Shown here: one piece after another, positions 1 through 10,100 of the stretch | Numbering within the stretch: position 1 is the stretch's first letter | How the letters are laid out: each line of letters begins with the position of its first letter | NCBI GenBank assembly: GCA_017466525.1 | Contig: JAFTTY010000033.1 | Location: forward strand, 1-61,758 | From: Alphaproteobacteria bacterium | Lineage (GTDB): Bacteria; Pseudomonadota; Alphaproteobacteria; Rs-D84 | Direction of reading: 5' to 3' | DNA: 61,758 nucleotides | Notes under the pieces: model-generated | Told to the model about the DNA's origin: nothing | Seen by the model: only the letters and a program-made list of their open reading frames with translations | Databases searched by the model: none | Translations under genes and position numbers: made by a program

Positions 1-1
1 G

Positions 2-1339
2 GATGCGGTTGCACAAAAAATTCATGAGGCGTTACCGTATGAATATTCGCTGGCAGATGCGATAGAGCTGGTTAATTCGTCAAAGCATTTTATTAGATTG
101 AAGAAATATGCAAGTGATGCACAACGTAAAATAATCCGTGATGCAAAATTAGAGGGTTTGGAAATCGAAAAAATACAAACAAGAAAATATCCAAAACGCA
201 GATTGTTCGCACATGTTGTTGGTTTCGTTGGTGAAGATGGGCATGGACTGGAAGGTGCGGAACGTGTGTATGATGATTACTTGACGGAAAATAAAGATCC
301 GTTGCGTTTGTCTGTTGATTCGCGAATCCAGGCGGTGTTCTATGAACAATTGTCATATGCGATGCAAAAATATAGCACCAAGGCAGCGATGGTTATGTTG
401 ATGAATTCACGTACTGGTGAAATTATTGCGATGGTGTCTTTGCCGGATTATGATCCCGAAAATTTGCGCGCAGACCCTGTGCAGAACAGGTTGTTTAAAC
501 CAATGCGCAGTGTGTTTGAATTGGGGTCTATCTTTAAGATATTTAATACTGCCTTGGCGTTGGAAAATGGTATCGAACCAACCAAAGAATATTATGTCGC
601 AAAACCATTCCCAATATACGATAAACATGGCCGGGTCGCAAAGTATATCAAGGATATTCGCAGTTTTAAACCGCCACGCCCCAGTATCAACGTCGAAGAA
701 ATTATGATGCATTCTTGTAACGTGGGCAGTGCGCAGATTGCGTTGGAATTGCCGGATGGGGCACAGAAAGAATTCTTTGAACGGTTGCATATGGACAAGG
801 CATTAAACCTGGAATTTGGACGTACAGAAAATAGTATTCCACAACGAAAATGGGGGCCTGTTGAACGTGCAACAGTCGCGTTTGGTCAGGGGTATGCCGT
901 GACGCCAATGCATCTGATGTTGGCGGTAAATGCGGTGACGAATGGTGGAATTTATATTTATCCAACCTTGCAAAAAAGAAGTGTTGGTGTTGTGCGTGGT
1001 GAACGTGTCTTGGCAGACGAGATATCTGCAAAATTGCGCCCAATTATGTTGCGCGTTGCCGAAGAAACCAGTGGTAAAAAGGCGCGTGTCGCGGGTATTG
1101 AAATCGGGGGTAAAACATCAACCGCAGAAAAATATACAAATGGAAAAATTGATAATAAACGTAATGTGACCGCGTTCGTTGGTGTGTTCCCAGCACGTGC
1201 ACCACAGTATACTATTTTGGTTGTTTTAGATGAACCCCAGGGAACAAAGGAATCGTGGGGATGGCGTACGGCGGCATGGAATGCGGTGCCGACAACGGGA
1301 AAAATTCTTGATAGTATACTGCCATTGCTATTTGAATAA
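2..1339 (+). CDS. ftsI: FtsI / PBP3 septal peptidoglycan transpeptidase (5' truncated by window edge)
   Basis: Division-specific penicillin-binding protein that cross-links septal peptidoglycan in the periplasm. The reading frame is open from base 2, so the N-terminal anchor and the start lie outside the window; an in-frame TTG at 98 is internal. The three transpeptidase motifs are visible: SxxK as SIFK (nucleotides 527-538, nucleophile Ser), SxN as SCN (713-721) and KTGT-like KTST (1112-1123). The stretch AHVVGFVGEDGHGLEGAE just after the break matches the FtsI dimerisation/pedestal region rather than PBP2. The stop is followed after about 65 bp by recJ, so the gene is not followed here by the rest of a division/cell-wall cluster. 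Confidence 0.93.
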   Translation, partial: DAVAQKIHEALPYEYSLADAIELVNSSKHFIRLKKYASDAQRKIIRDAKLEGLEIEKIQTRKYPKRRLFAHVVGFVGEDGHGLEGAERVYDDYLTENKDPLRLSVDSRIQAVFYEQLSYAMQKYSTKAAMVMLMNSRTGEIIAMVSLPDYDPENLRADPVQNRLFKPMRSVFELGSIFKIFNTALALENGIEPTKEYYVAKPFPIYDKHGRVAKYIKDIRSFKPPRPSINVEEIMMHSCNVGSAQIALELPDGAQKEFFERLHMDKALNLEFGRTENSIPQRKWGPVERATVAFGQGYAVTPMHLMLAVNAVTNGGIYIYPTLQKRSVGVVRGERVLADEISAKLRPIMLRVAEETSGKKARVAGIEIGGKTSTAEKYTNGKIDNKRNVTAFVGVFPARAPQYTILVVLDEPQGTKESWGWRTAAWNAVPTTGKILDSILPLLFE

Positions 1340-1405
1340 TTTTCGATTATAATACTCTTGATAATAAAAAAAGAGTAGAAGTTGAGAAAGATAGTAGAGA
1401 AGTCC

Positions 1406-3112
1406 ATGCTGGGAAAGGCATGGGTGGTGGCGCATGATAGTTTTGATAAATCGGATGACTTGCTAAAAAATATATTGGCGGGTCGTGGTGTTGAAACGGA
1501 TGCGGATATAAAAAAATTTATTAATCCCAGTATCAAAGAATACATGCCTGATCCGTTTGTTTTGCGTGGTATGGATTGTGCGTCAAAAATTATTGCAGAT
1601 GCAATTGTGGCAAAGAAAAAAATCGCAATATATGGTGATTATGATGTTGATGGAATTACGTCAACCGCGGTGTTTGTAAAATACCTGCGCGAATTAGGGG
1701 TGGATGTTGTGTGGCATTTGCCTACGCGTGAAGGTGAAGGTTATGGTTTAAACAATGACGCAATAGAAGAAATTGTTCAGCGTGGCGCAAATCTGCTGAT
1801 TACGGTTGATTGTGGTATTAGTGGCGTGGAAGAGGTTGTATACGCACGCGGACGCGGGTTGCAGGTTGTTGTGACTGATCACCATTCGCCGGATGCTGTA
1901 TTGCCAGATGCAGACGCAATTGTTAATCCGAAACAACCAGGCGATACGTCGGGATTGTCTTATTTGGCGGGTGTTGGCGTTGCATTTTTAACCATTGTTG
2001 CGGTTAATCGTGAATTAAAATCGCGTGGGTTGGGTTTGGATAATTCTGCGCTGATGAACAATATGGATTTGGTCGCGTTGGGAACAATTTGCGATACAAT
2101 GCCACTGGTTGGGTTAAATCGTGCGTTTGTTTCAACGGGTTTGAAAGTTTTGGGATTACGTCAGAACCTGGGGCTGCGTGTGTTGATGGATTTGGCCGGA
2201 ATTAAAAAGCCGTCTGTGTATGCAGCAGGCTTTGCGTTGGGACCACGATTGAATGCCGCAGGACGTTTGGATTCTGCGTTGCCTGCGCTGGATTTGTTGC
2301 TGACGGATAATCCGTTGATTGCCCATGATTTGGCAGAAAAACTGCATAAAATGAACCAGGACCGAATCGATATTCAAAATGCGATTATGTTGCGTGCAAC
2401 GGAAATGGCAGAAAAATGTTGTGCGTCTGGTCGGTGCAGTTTGTTTGTCTGTGGTGAAAATTGGCATGGCGGTGTTATGGGGATTATCGCAGGACGTTTG
2501 AAGGATACATATAACCTGCCGTCATGTGTCGCAACCAAGGCAGATGGTGTTATTAACGGATCTGGCCGTTCGATTGCCGGTGTTGATTTAGGTAAAATTG
2601 TTCATGATGCATTGGCCCAAGGAATCTTGTCTGAGGGGGGCGGACATGCCGCCGCCGCTGGATTTTCGTTGCCAGCGGAAAATGAAGATGCGTTTTGTAA
2701 ATTCTTGGAACAGGCCGTCGCGCAACAATTAAATGGTTCGGTTCCTGCACCAGAGGTGACCGTTGATGCAGAAATGGATGCAGGTGGTGCGAATATGCGT
2801 CTTGTAAAACGTTTGGCGGCATTGGAACCGTTTGGTCAGGGAAATCCAGAACCAACATTGGTTTTGCATGGCGGTGTTTTAAAATTTGCAACAACGATGG
2901 GTAATGGTTCGCATCTGCGTGGCGCAATTACAACCAGCAGTGGAAACCAGTTATCTTTTGTTGGGTTTAATTTGGTGGGTACGCCGGTTGGTGATTTTTT
3001 ACTAGACGATGCGAATACAAATACTAAAATAACAATGTTGGGCAGATTAAAAGAAAATGAATATAACGGCCGTGTTAGCGCACAATTCTTTTTGGAAGAT
3101 ATGGTCGTATAA
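1406..3112 (+). CDS. recJ: Single-stranded-DNA-specific exonuclease RecJ
   Basis: 5'-3' single-strand DNA exonuclease of recombination and mismatch/base-excision repair. DHH-family motifs are intact: GDYDVDG (motif I), VTDHHSP (motif III, the DHH), PRLNAAGR, and the DHHA1 motif GGGHAAAAGFSL, followed by an OB-like C-terminal region ending in the last 100 residues. Length (about 568 aa) is normal for RecJ. I chose the ATG at 1406 (MLGKAW...), which matches where RecJ homology begins; a TTG at 1382 would add eight residues. Only 15 bp separate its stop from a second DHH gene, suggesting co-transcription. Confidence 0.95.
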   Translation: MLGKAWVVAHDSFDKSDDLLKNILAGRGVETDADIKKFINPSIKEYMPDPFVLRGMDCASKIIADAIVAKKKIAIYGDYDVDGITSTAVFVKYLRELGVDVVWHLPTREGEGYGLNNDAIEEIVQRGANLLITVDCGISGVEEVVYARGRGLQVVVTDHHSPDAVLPDADAIVNPKQPGDTSGLSYLAGVGVAFLTIVAVNRELKSRGLGLDNSALMNNMDLVALGTICDTMPLVGLNRAFVSTGLKVLGLRQNLGLRVLMDLAGIKKPSVYAAGFALGPRLNAAGRLDSALPALDLLLTDNPLIAHDLAEKLHKMNQDRIDIQNAIMLRATEMAEKCCASGRCSLFVCGENWHGGVMGIIAGRLKDTYNLPSCVATKADGVINGSGRSIAGVDLGKIVHDALAQGILSEGGGHAAAAGFSLPAENEDAFCKFLEQAVAQQLNGSVPAPEVTVDAEMDAGGANMRLVKRLAALEPFGQGNPEPTLVLHGGVLKFATTMGNGSHLRGAITTSSGNQLSFVGFNLVGTPVGDFLLDDANTNTKITMLGRLKENEYNGRVSAQFFLEDMVV

Positions 3113-3127
3113 AGTGATGATAAAGTT

Positions 3128-4084
3128 ATGGAACAGAATATAAATGAATTTTTTAATCGTGTAAAAAGCGCAAAGTCAATTGTAATTATGGGACATAAAA
3201 ACCCGGATGGCGATTCGTTATGCAGTGTGTTGGCGTTGGCGCATTTAATAGAAGAAAATTTTGGTGTGCGGCCTGTCTGTGTGTATGACGGAAATATTCC
3301 TGATTGTTTGGATTTAATACCACTTAGAACGCGTATTAAATTTTATGAACGTATTGATTTGTCGCAATCGTTCGACTTGGCAATTGTTATGGATTATGGC
3401 AGTTTGGTGAATATCGGTGGCCCAAAAACAATTCTGGACAAGGCACAGTTTGTTATAGAAATTGACCACCATATTAATGAAAATACAATTGGCGATTTGT
3501 GTTTAAATGATGATAAGGCGCCTGCGACAGCGGTACTGGTGTATAAAATTATGCGCATGGGAAATTTGAAAATGGATGCCGATGTGGCAGATTTGTTGGC
3601 ACTGGGTATTCTGACAGATACAGGTAATTTCAAATTTGTGCGTACGGGTGATGCGTTGCGTATTATGGCGGACTTGGTTGATGGTGGGGTTAATATTCGT
3701 GGGTTGATTGAATCGATGAATAATAAACCGCGCAAGGCCGTTCAATTAGAGGCGCGTACTGCCGGCAATGCAGAATTCTTTTATCATGGGCGTTTGGCAT
3801 TGGCAACGATTGTGAAAAAAGATTATAAAAATCTGGATGGGCGTGGCGAAATGGTATTAAGTTTGTTGGGGCAGATACAGGGTGTTGATTATATCGTCTT
3901 GTTAAAAGAACAAAAACCAGAACAAATTGGTGTTTCGATTCGCAGTCGCAGAAAGCCGATTGACCATGTTGCCGTTGCGTTGGGTGGCGGTGGGCATGAA
4001 CGTGCCGCCGGTGCAGTTGTGCGTGATAGTTTGGAAAATGTACGTGCGCGCATCTTGGATTTGTTTAAGGAGGAGTTAAAATGA
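3128..4084 (+). CDS. DHH/DHHA1 phosphoesterase, NrnA-like (oligoribonuclease / pAp phosphatase)
   Basis: Predicted cytoplasmic metal-dependent phosphoesterase that degrades nano-RNA and may dephosphorylate pAp. Motifs in order: GHKNPDGDS (motif I, residues about 22-30), VMDYG (motif II), IDHH (motif III, about residue 117), DTGNF, and the C-terminal DHHA1 motif GGGGHERAAGAV. Length 318 aa is standard for NrnA. It lies between recJ and lolA and overlaps lolA by four bases (ATGA), so translation is probably coupled. NrnA-type enzymes can also hydrolyse pApA, the breakdown product of c-di-AMP, which is notable because this window also encodes a c-di-AMP synthase; that link is inference. Confidence 0.87.
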   Translation: MEQNINEFFNRVKSAKSIVIMGHKNPDGDSLCSVLALAHLIEENFGVRPVCVYDGNIPDCLDLIPLRTRIKFYERIDLSQSFDLAIVMDYGSLVNIGGPKTILDKAQFVIEIDHHINENTIGDLCLNDDKAPATAVLVYKIMRMGNLKMDADVADLLALGILTDTGNFKFVRTGDALRIMADLVDGGVNIRGLIESMNNKPRKAVQLEARTAGNAEFFYHGRLALATIVKKDYKNLDGRGEMVLSLLGQIQGVDYIVLLKEQKPEQIGVSIRSRRKPIDHVAVALGGGGHERAAGAVVRDSLENVRARILDLFKEELK

Positions 4085-4698
4085 TGAGAAAAATTTTTGT
4101 CGCCTTGTTCGCTGCTGTTGTTTGTGCAAATGCAAATGCAGCTGTGGATACAAAGTTGGTCAGCAATGCAGAAAAATATCTGAATTCAATTACGGGGTTA
4201 ACAGGGACATTCGTTCAGACTGCAAATGGAAATCAACAGGCAGGTGATTTTTCAATGTTGCGTCCAGGGCGTGTGCGTTTGGACTATGACAATATGCCGA
4301 TACAGTTAATTTCAGATGGTCAAGATTTGTATTTCTTTGATAAGTCACTTGATCAAATTACAACGGTACCTTTGACCAGTACGCCGGCCGGCATTTTAAT
4401 TCGTAAAAATGTTGATCTGGTAAATGCTGATATTAATGTGGTTGAAACGGTTGATTATAAAAATTCATTCGCGTTAAAGATGAATTTGCGTGGACAAGAA
4501 GGCTTGGGCAATATGACGGTTGTGTTCGATAAAAAACCAATAAAATTAAATTCGTGGACGGTTGTTGACGCAACGGGTGCGACCACAGATGTTGCATTTC
4601 GTGGACTAAAAGAAAAAACAAAGTTTGGTAAAGATTTCTTTCAAATTCAAAGACACAAAACGGTTAGCACCAGCGGTGGTGATGATTATTACGATTAA
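4081..4698 (+). CDS. lolA: Outer-membrane lipoprotein carrier protein LolA
   Basis: Periplasmic chaperone that carries lipoproteins from LolCDE to the outer membrane. A clear signal peptide (MMRKIFVALFAAVVCANANA, cleaved before AVDTKL) precedes a LolA-type half-barrel: GTFVQT, GDFSMLRPGRVRLDY, LISDGQDLYFFDKSLDQIT and TPAGILI are the family hallmarks. 205 aa is the usual length. The start overlaps the end of the upstream DHH gene; the tandem ATGATG leaves the exact initiator ambiguous by one codon. tatB follows two bases after the stop. Confidence 0.92.
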   Translation: MMRKIFVALFAAVVCANANAAVDTKLVSNAEKYLNSITGLTGTFVQTANGNQQAGDFSMLRPGRVRLDYDNMPIQLISDGQDLYFFDKSLDQITTVPLTSTPAGILIRKNVDLVNADINVVETVDYKNSFALKMNLRGQEGLGNMTVVFDKKPIKLNSWTVVDATGATTDVAFRGLKEKTKFGKDFFQIQRHKTVSTSGGDDYYD

Positions 4699-4700
4699 AA

Positions 4701-4997
4701 ATGTTTGGGATAAGTTGGGCTGAATTTTTTGTCATATTGTTGGTTGCGGTGTTGGTTATTCCGGCGCGTATGTGGCCAGATGTTGCGCGTTTTTTGGCGC
4801 GTGCAGTGAATTATATTCGTCGTATTATGTGGAAAATCACAGATGTCACTGAAAGTGTAAAGCAGCAAATTGATTTGGAAAAGCCAATAGATGATATTAT
4901 TAAAACAACAACAGATGACGTGTTAGATGGCTTTTCAACAGTATTGCCAAAGAAAAAAACTGTAAGAAAAACATCAAAGAAAAAGGTGTCAAAATGA
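4701..4997 (+). CDS. tatB: Twin-arginine translocase subunit TatB
   Basis: Tat export component that with TatC binds twin-arginine signal peptides at the inner membrane. It begins MFGISWAEFFVILLVAVLVI, the single N-terminal transmembrane helix with the Glu characteristic of TatB, then a Pro hinge (IPARMWPDVAR) and an amphipathic helix, and ends in a Lys-rich tail. 98 aa is short but acceptable. It is coupled to tatC by a 4-base ATGA overlap. No tatA is visible in the window; it must be elsewhere, or this protein serves both roles. Confidence 0.88.
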   Translation: MFGISWAEFFVILLVAVLVIPARMWPDVARFLARAVNYIRRIMWKITDVTESVKQQIDLEKPIDDIIKTTTDDVLDGFSTVLPKKKTVRKTSKKKVSK

Positions 4998-5707
4998 AAA
5001 AAATGACACTGATGCAGCATTTTTCAGAATTGCGTCGTCGTGTGTTGTGGGTGGCGTTGATTTTTGCAGTTGCGTTTGTTGGTGGTTGGTATGTCGCACC
5101 ATACTTACAGGAATTTTTTACCGCGCCATTGTTGGATGTTTGGCCAGACGGGACATTGTTGTATACAGGTCTGGCAGATGGATTGATGATTCAGTTTTCA
5201 TTGGCGACATTGTTTTCCTTGATTGTCACACTGCCGGCATTGCTGTGGCATGTTTGGGCGTTTGTTGCACCTGGGTTAAAGAAAAATGAACGCAGATTTA
5301 TTTGGCCTCTTTTGATTTTGTCGCCGTTATTGTTTTTGGTTGGGGCGGGATTTGCATTTTATGTTTTGTTCCCAATCGCATTTAAATTTTTTGTTGAATT
5401 AAATCAGACGTCGCCTGTGCCGGCGGTTTTGTTGCCAGCAGTACGTGATTATTTAACGTTTGCAATTGGACTGTTGAAAGTTTTTGGTATTGCGTTTCAA
5501 TTGCCGTTGGTTTTGGTTTTATTAAACCGTATTGGTGTATTGCCGCGTCGTGCGGTTGTGCGTATGCGTCGGTATGCGATAATTGGGATTGTCATTGTGG
5601 CGGCGATATTAACGCCACCAGATGTTGTGTCACAAATATTGTTGGCGTTGCCAATGTGGGCTTTGTTTGAAATTAGTATATTGTTTATGCGACGTGATAA
5701 CGCGTAA
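4994..5707 (+). CDS. tatC: Sec-independent translocase subunit TatC
   Basis: Six-helix inner-membrane receptor of the twin-arginine pathway. The N-terminus MTLMQHFSELRRRVLW carries the conserved HxxELRxR signature, and the loop FVAPGLKKNERRF contains the FxxPGLxxxE motif. The helices and total length (237 aa) match TatC. It overlaps tatB by four bases; the next gene, an NlpD-like envelope protein, starts 43 bp later. Cell-wall amidases are typical Tat substrates, which makes that neighbour meaningful. Confidence 0.95.
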   Translation: MKKMTLMQHFSELRRRVLWVALIFAVAFVGGWYVAPYLQEFFTAPLLDVWPDGTLLYTGLADGLMIQFSLATLFSLIVTLPALLWHVWAFVAPGLKKNERRFIWPLLILSPLLFLVGAGFAFYVLFPIAFKFFVELNQTSPVPAVLLPAVRDYLTFAIGLLKVFGIAFQLPLVLVLLNRIGVLPRRAVVRMRRYAIIGIVIVAAILTPPDVVSQILLALPMWALFEISILFMRRDNA

Positions 5708-5749
5708 AAGTGTTTGGTTTCAGTATGCATTTTGTGATATAATTTATAT

Positions 5750-7156
5750 GTGAAAAAAATCATTCTGATTTTTACAGGTGTTTTGTTTACGCAAACTGCG
5801 TGTGATTTGCAACCGAAAATTTCATCTTTGCCAGATTCTGTGGGGGATTTTATTAGTGATAGATATCCTGCATTGTTGGCGGATCCATACGCACAACCGG
5901 AAATTTATAATTCAGCGGTGACTGACTATGGTGTCTATGCGTCACCCGAACTGTATGGTACGGATACAAACGATGAATATGTTATGTATGCGTCAATTGA
6001 TGATTATGTTGTGCCACCCCAGAATGAAGAGAGTATGATTGATGCAGGGTCAGAAATTGTTGTCGCAGAACCGCAAGAGGATATTGGGCCAGAAGATGAC
6101 TATCTGGTTGTGCCAATGTATGGCAATGCAAATGTTCAGCCAAAAGAAAATATTTTGGTCGTCAAAGCAGGTGATACATTGTATAAACTGGCAAAGGAAA
6201 ATAATACAACTGTTGAAGATTTGGCGCGCTTGAACAGTTTGTCTGCACCGTATGCCTTGGCGATTGGACAGCAGTTGCGTATCGCGGGCGAAATCCCAGC
6301 AGTAAAACCAGATGTTTTGACGGTTAATAAGCCAAGTGCAGGTGTTCAAACGGTTACGCGTGTGCCAGTTCAAGAAATCGTTGTCGCGCCAGGTGACACG
6401 TTGTATTCGTTGTCGCGTAAATATTCCGTGCCGGTGAATGATTTGGCGTTGATGAATGATTTGCGCGCGCCGTTCGCTTTGTCTGTTGGGCAAAAGGTTC
6501 GTGTGCCAAATTTGGCAACGGTAACGCCAACAAGTGTTGCAAAGGCGGAAACAAAATCGGTATCTGTTCCTGCAAAAACAACGCTGGTGGTAAAAAAAGA
6601 AACACCAAAGGTTGGTTCGACAGTTGTTGCAAAAAATACAACGGTTAAAACAACAGAAAAAAAGCCTGTTGATAAGAAAAGTGTAAAAGTTGTAGAAAAT
6701 AAAAAAGTACAAAAGCAAGAAACAAAAAAGATTTCGTCTGACCCGACAAAGAAGTTGCCGAAAATTACAAAACGGTCATCTGCAAAATTTACGTGGCCGG
6801 TTCGTGGTAAAATTTTATCGAACTATGGTGCAAAGTCGAATGGTTTGTTTAATGATGGTATAAATATTTCGGCAACGCGCGGTACGGCGGTCAAGGCAGC
6901 AGAAAATGGTGTCGTTGCGTATGCAGGGAACGAAGTAAAGGGTATGGGGAATCTGATTATTATTCAGCATTCTGATGGATTTATGACGGTTTATGCGCAT
7001 ATGGATTCTATGTCTGTGCGACGTGGTGTGCGTGTAAATGTCGGACAAAAAATTGGTACGGTTGGAAAAACAGGCAAGGTGGATACGCCACAGTTGCATT
7101 TTGAAATCCGCAAGGGGACGCGTGCGTATAACCCAACGACGTACCTAAAGAAATGA
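5750..7156 (+). CDS. NlpD-like LysM/LytM (M23) protein, probable amidase activator
   Basis: Envelope protein starting at GTG 5750 with a signal sequence ending FTQTAC, a weak lipobox. Two LysM peptidoglycan-binding domains lie at about residues 133-178 and 209-255 (both contain the VxxGDTLYxL motif), then a Lys/Thr-rich linker and a C-terminal M23/LytM domain (about 345-466). The Zn-binding residues are degenerate: the usual HxxxD is NDGIN and the HLHFE motif is QLHFE, as in E. coli NlpD, so it should activate an amidase rather than cut peptidoglycan itself. It follows tatC by 43 bp and is followed at 15 bp by a large gene with a good ribosome-binding site, so tatBC, nlpD-like and that gene may form one operon. 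Confidence 0.85.
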   Translation: MKKIILIFTGVLFTQTACDLQPKISSLPDSVGDFISDRYPALLADPYAQPEIYNSAVTDYGVYASPELYGTDTNDEYVMYASIDDYVVPPQNEESMIDAGSEIVVAEPQEDIGPEDDYLVVPMYGNANVQPKENILVVKAGDTLYKLAKENNTTVEDLARLNSLSAPYALAIGQQLRIAGEIPAVKPDVLTVNKPSAGVQTVTRVPVQEIVVAPGDTLYSLSRKYSVPVNDLALMNDLRAPFALSVGQKVRVPNLATVTPTSVAKAETKSVSVPAKTTLVVKKETPKVGSTVVAKNTTVKTTEKKPVDKKSVKVVENKKVQKQETKKISSDPTKKLPKITKRSSAKFTWPVRGKILSNYGAKSNGLFNDGINISATRGTAVKAAENGVVAYAGNEVKGMGNLIIIQHSDGFMTVYAHMDSMSVRRGVRVNVGQKIGTVGKTGKVDTPQLHFEIRKGTRAYNPTTYLKK

Positions 7157-7171
7157 AAAAGGAGAAAGTAA

Positions 7172-10100
7172 ATGGCACAAAATCTTACAGTAGAAACAAT
7201 GCGTAAGCGGATGTCGCAGTGGCCAAAAATTGTTGCGCAATTTGGGAAAGAAGCGGAACAAACTAAAAATTGGCATAAAAAGCAGGTGGAATTGATTGCC
7301 AAATATGCCCAAGGCGAAGTGCAATTAGATGGGACCACTGAGGCAAACGATACATTTTGCGATTTTGTTAAGCTGTTTGGGACCAAGGAAGGTAGTGAAG
7401 AATTAATCCCAGAAGCGTCTGAGGCAATAGCGCGTTTGTGGGCGTCATTGGATGAACGTGGTGTTGAAAATGACGAGGGGAATAATGATGTCGATGACTA
7501 TGAAAAGCGGGAATTTGTTGAAGAAATTGAACGTTTGAGACAGCGCAGCCCAAATTCTGATATGAATCAGTATGAGATGGATCGTATCGCAGCAGATGTG
7601 TATCTGGATATGGGGTTGATTACCCAAGATGAACACAATAAGTCATCTGTTGCTGAAACAATAGAAGTATTGAATTCGGTGCCAGAATTAACAGAGTCAC
7701 AACAGATTGATTTTTCGGAACGCTTTGTTGATAAAATTATCAATAACGAAGAACTGTTTGAATATGTGCCACCAAAAACATTGGCAAATGCATATCTGGG
7801 GACTAAAAAGAAAATTGAAGATGGGGCAGGTGATGAAAATGTATTGCGAACACGACTGGCAAAATTGTCGCAACGTATGGATTTGTTGTCGTCACAACTG
7901 AAAGATCAAGTTGGTTATTATTATGTTGATACAACAAATATTGCAGATGTGTATGATGGATATAATTTTATGTTGGATACACGTCGTGCAGATTTGGACG
8001 AACAAAAAGATGCACCAAAAATTCAACTGATTGATGAAAACAAGGCGGCATTGGAAAAACTGATAACAGAATATGATGAACAATGGCGTTTGGGAAAATT
8101 AGAGCCAGAAGATGCCGCGAAACTGTCAAAGCGCTGGGATGATTTGTATGCGCGCGTTGGCAAGGCAAACGTGTCAGAAGATGTGTTAAAGTTGGCGCAG
8201 AAATATAAATTCTTGGATAAAGATAATAACCCAATCCCACAGTTCTTGGATTCAAAGGGTAAAGAAACAATTGACTATGTTGATGGTGGTAAATTAAATC
8301 CAGATGGGCGTCTGGCACGCGTAATTGATTTGGCACGTCACGATGTTGTGATGCAAAATGTTGGCGATGTTGATTCTAAAATTGAAGACGACACTTTGGA
8401 ACAAGAATTGAATGATCGCATACCATTTAAACTGTTTGAAATTGATACTGCAGATAAGGTTGTTCAGGGTGCCTTGGAAAATCCAGAACAGTTTACAGAC
8501 CAAAAATATTTGAATGATTTTGTTGCCAAGTTAGGTCAGGAAGGCGGTGAAATTTCAGATAACGGTTATGAAGCCGCAATGGACCAGCAGGTTAATAAGA
8601 CTGCTGGGTTCTTGGGACGAATAAAGTCAAAGTTGGGTAAGGGCGCTAAAAAGATTGGAAACTTTTTCAGCAAGGCGTTTAAACCAATTTCTGATATTGA
8701 TAAACGCGCCAAGGATCGTGTTGAAAAAAGTAACGTTGATAAGCGCAAAAAGCGTATAGAATTCTTTACGCGTATATTAAAGGGTTTTGGCAGTGCGTTT
8801 TTGTATAGTGCGGCTTTGACAGTTGTTGCAACTGCGGCGGCGACTATGGCAGGTGTTAGTTTGGCGGTCGGTGTTGCCGCAGTTGGTGTTGTTGCAGCGA
8901 TTGGAATTTCTGCCTATCAGATTTATAAATGGAAAAAAGCACAAGAAGCAGCAGGTAAACCATCTGATGTTAAGACGATGCTGAAAGACAAGCAAATGCT
9001 GACAACGCTTGGCACATCTGGTTTGGCCGCGGTTGGTTTGGTTTTTGGGGCAGCGGCAATGCCGATGGCTGCAATGGCGTGCGGGTATGGTGCGCTGGCG
9101 TTGGGGTCGGGCAGTAATGCGGTGCAGATGTATAAAGATGGCGTCGCATCCGGAATGAAAAAGAAAGAGGCCATTGCATGGTCATTGGCAAATATTGTTG
9201 CGGTCGTTGGTGGCGGTTTCGCAGGCCGCGCGACTGCAAATGCGGGGATTCAGGCATTTAATGAGGCAAATCCCAATAATGAAATATTCCAAAACAAACA
9301 TGTTGAACAGGGTGTTAGACATGTAGAATCAACGGAACAACATACTGTATATACCCAAGATGCCTTAGATAATGCAGAGCGTATATGTAAGTATTGGTAT
9401 GCCGATGATCCGCAGCTGTTGCAGGAACGTGTGGATATGATTAATGCATATAATGCAGAACATGGGACAAATATTGACCCGTATCGTGCAATTATGATTA
9501 ATGCAGATGCAGGGAATATCGTCCCAAGCAACCATGCAACCCATGTTGATGGTGGTGGAATTCGTTATGCACATGGAAATTATAACGTAATCAATACAGA
9601 TGTCTGGTTGTCAGAGCACGGATTTTCACCATCAGATGGCAATATTGTTAAAAATATGTTCGCAGGTGGACAGGTTGACCCGCGTGCAATTGATTTGGCA
9701 ATGCGTATGGATGGAATGATTTCTGCAACGAACGAGGTCGGCGTCGTCAGTCACGGTGATGCACCGCACTATGATGGTGTCTTAGACCAGAATACAGTTG
9801 ATAGAAATGGTACGCCTGTATTTAATACTTACGCTGACGGTGAAAATGTATTTACAACAGAGACTGTGACGACTGTTAATGAAGTCCCGTATGATATTGA
9901 ATCATTTACACCGGTCGATGTGCCGTGGACAATGGGAATGTATGGCGTGCATTATCCGCGTACGGTTGCAGATATAGATATTTTAAAAGATAGAATTGGT
10001 GCCAAGGCGGATAGAATTATTGAGTATCGCAAGAAAACATATATTGACCCGACCCCAGTGCCACCAGTACCACCGAAACCACCGGTACCACCTGTGCCAC

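Noticed and set aside
958-1545. 195-codon antisense frame across ftsI and recJ
   Set aside because: Spans the junction of two clear genes on the + strand; not credible.
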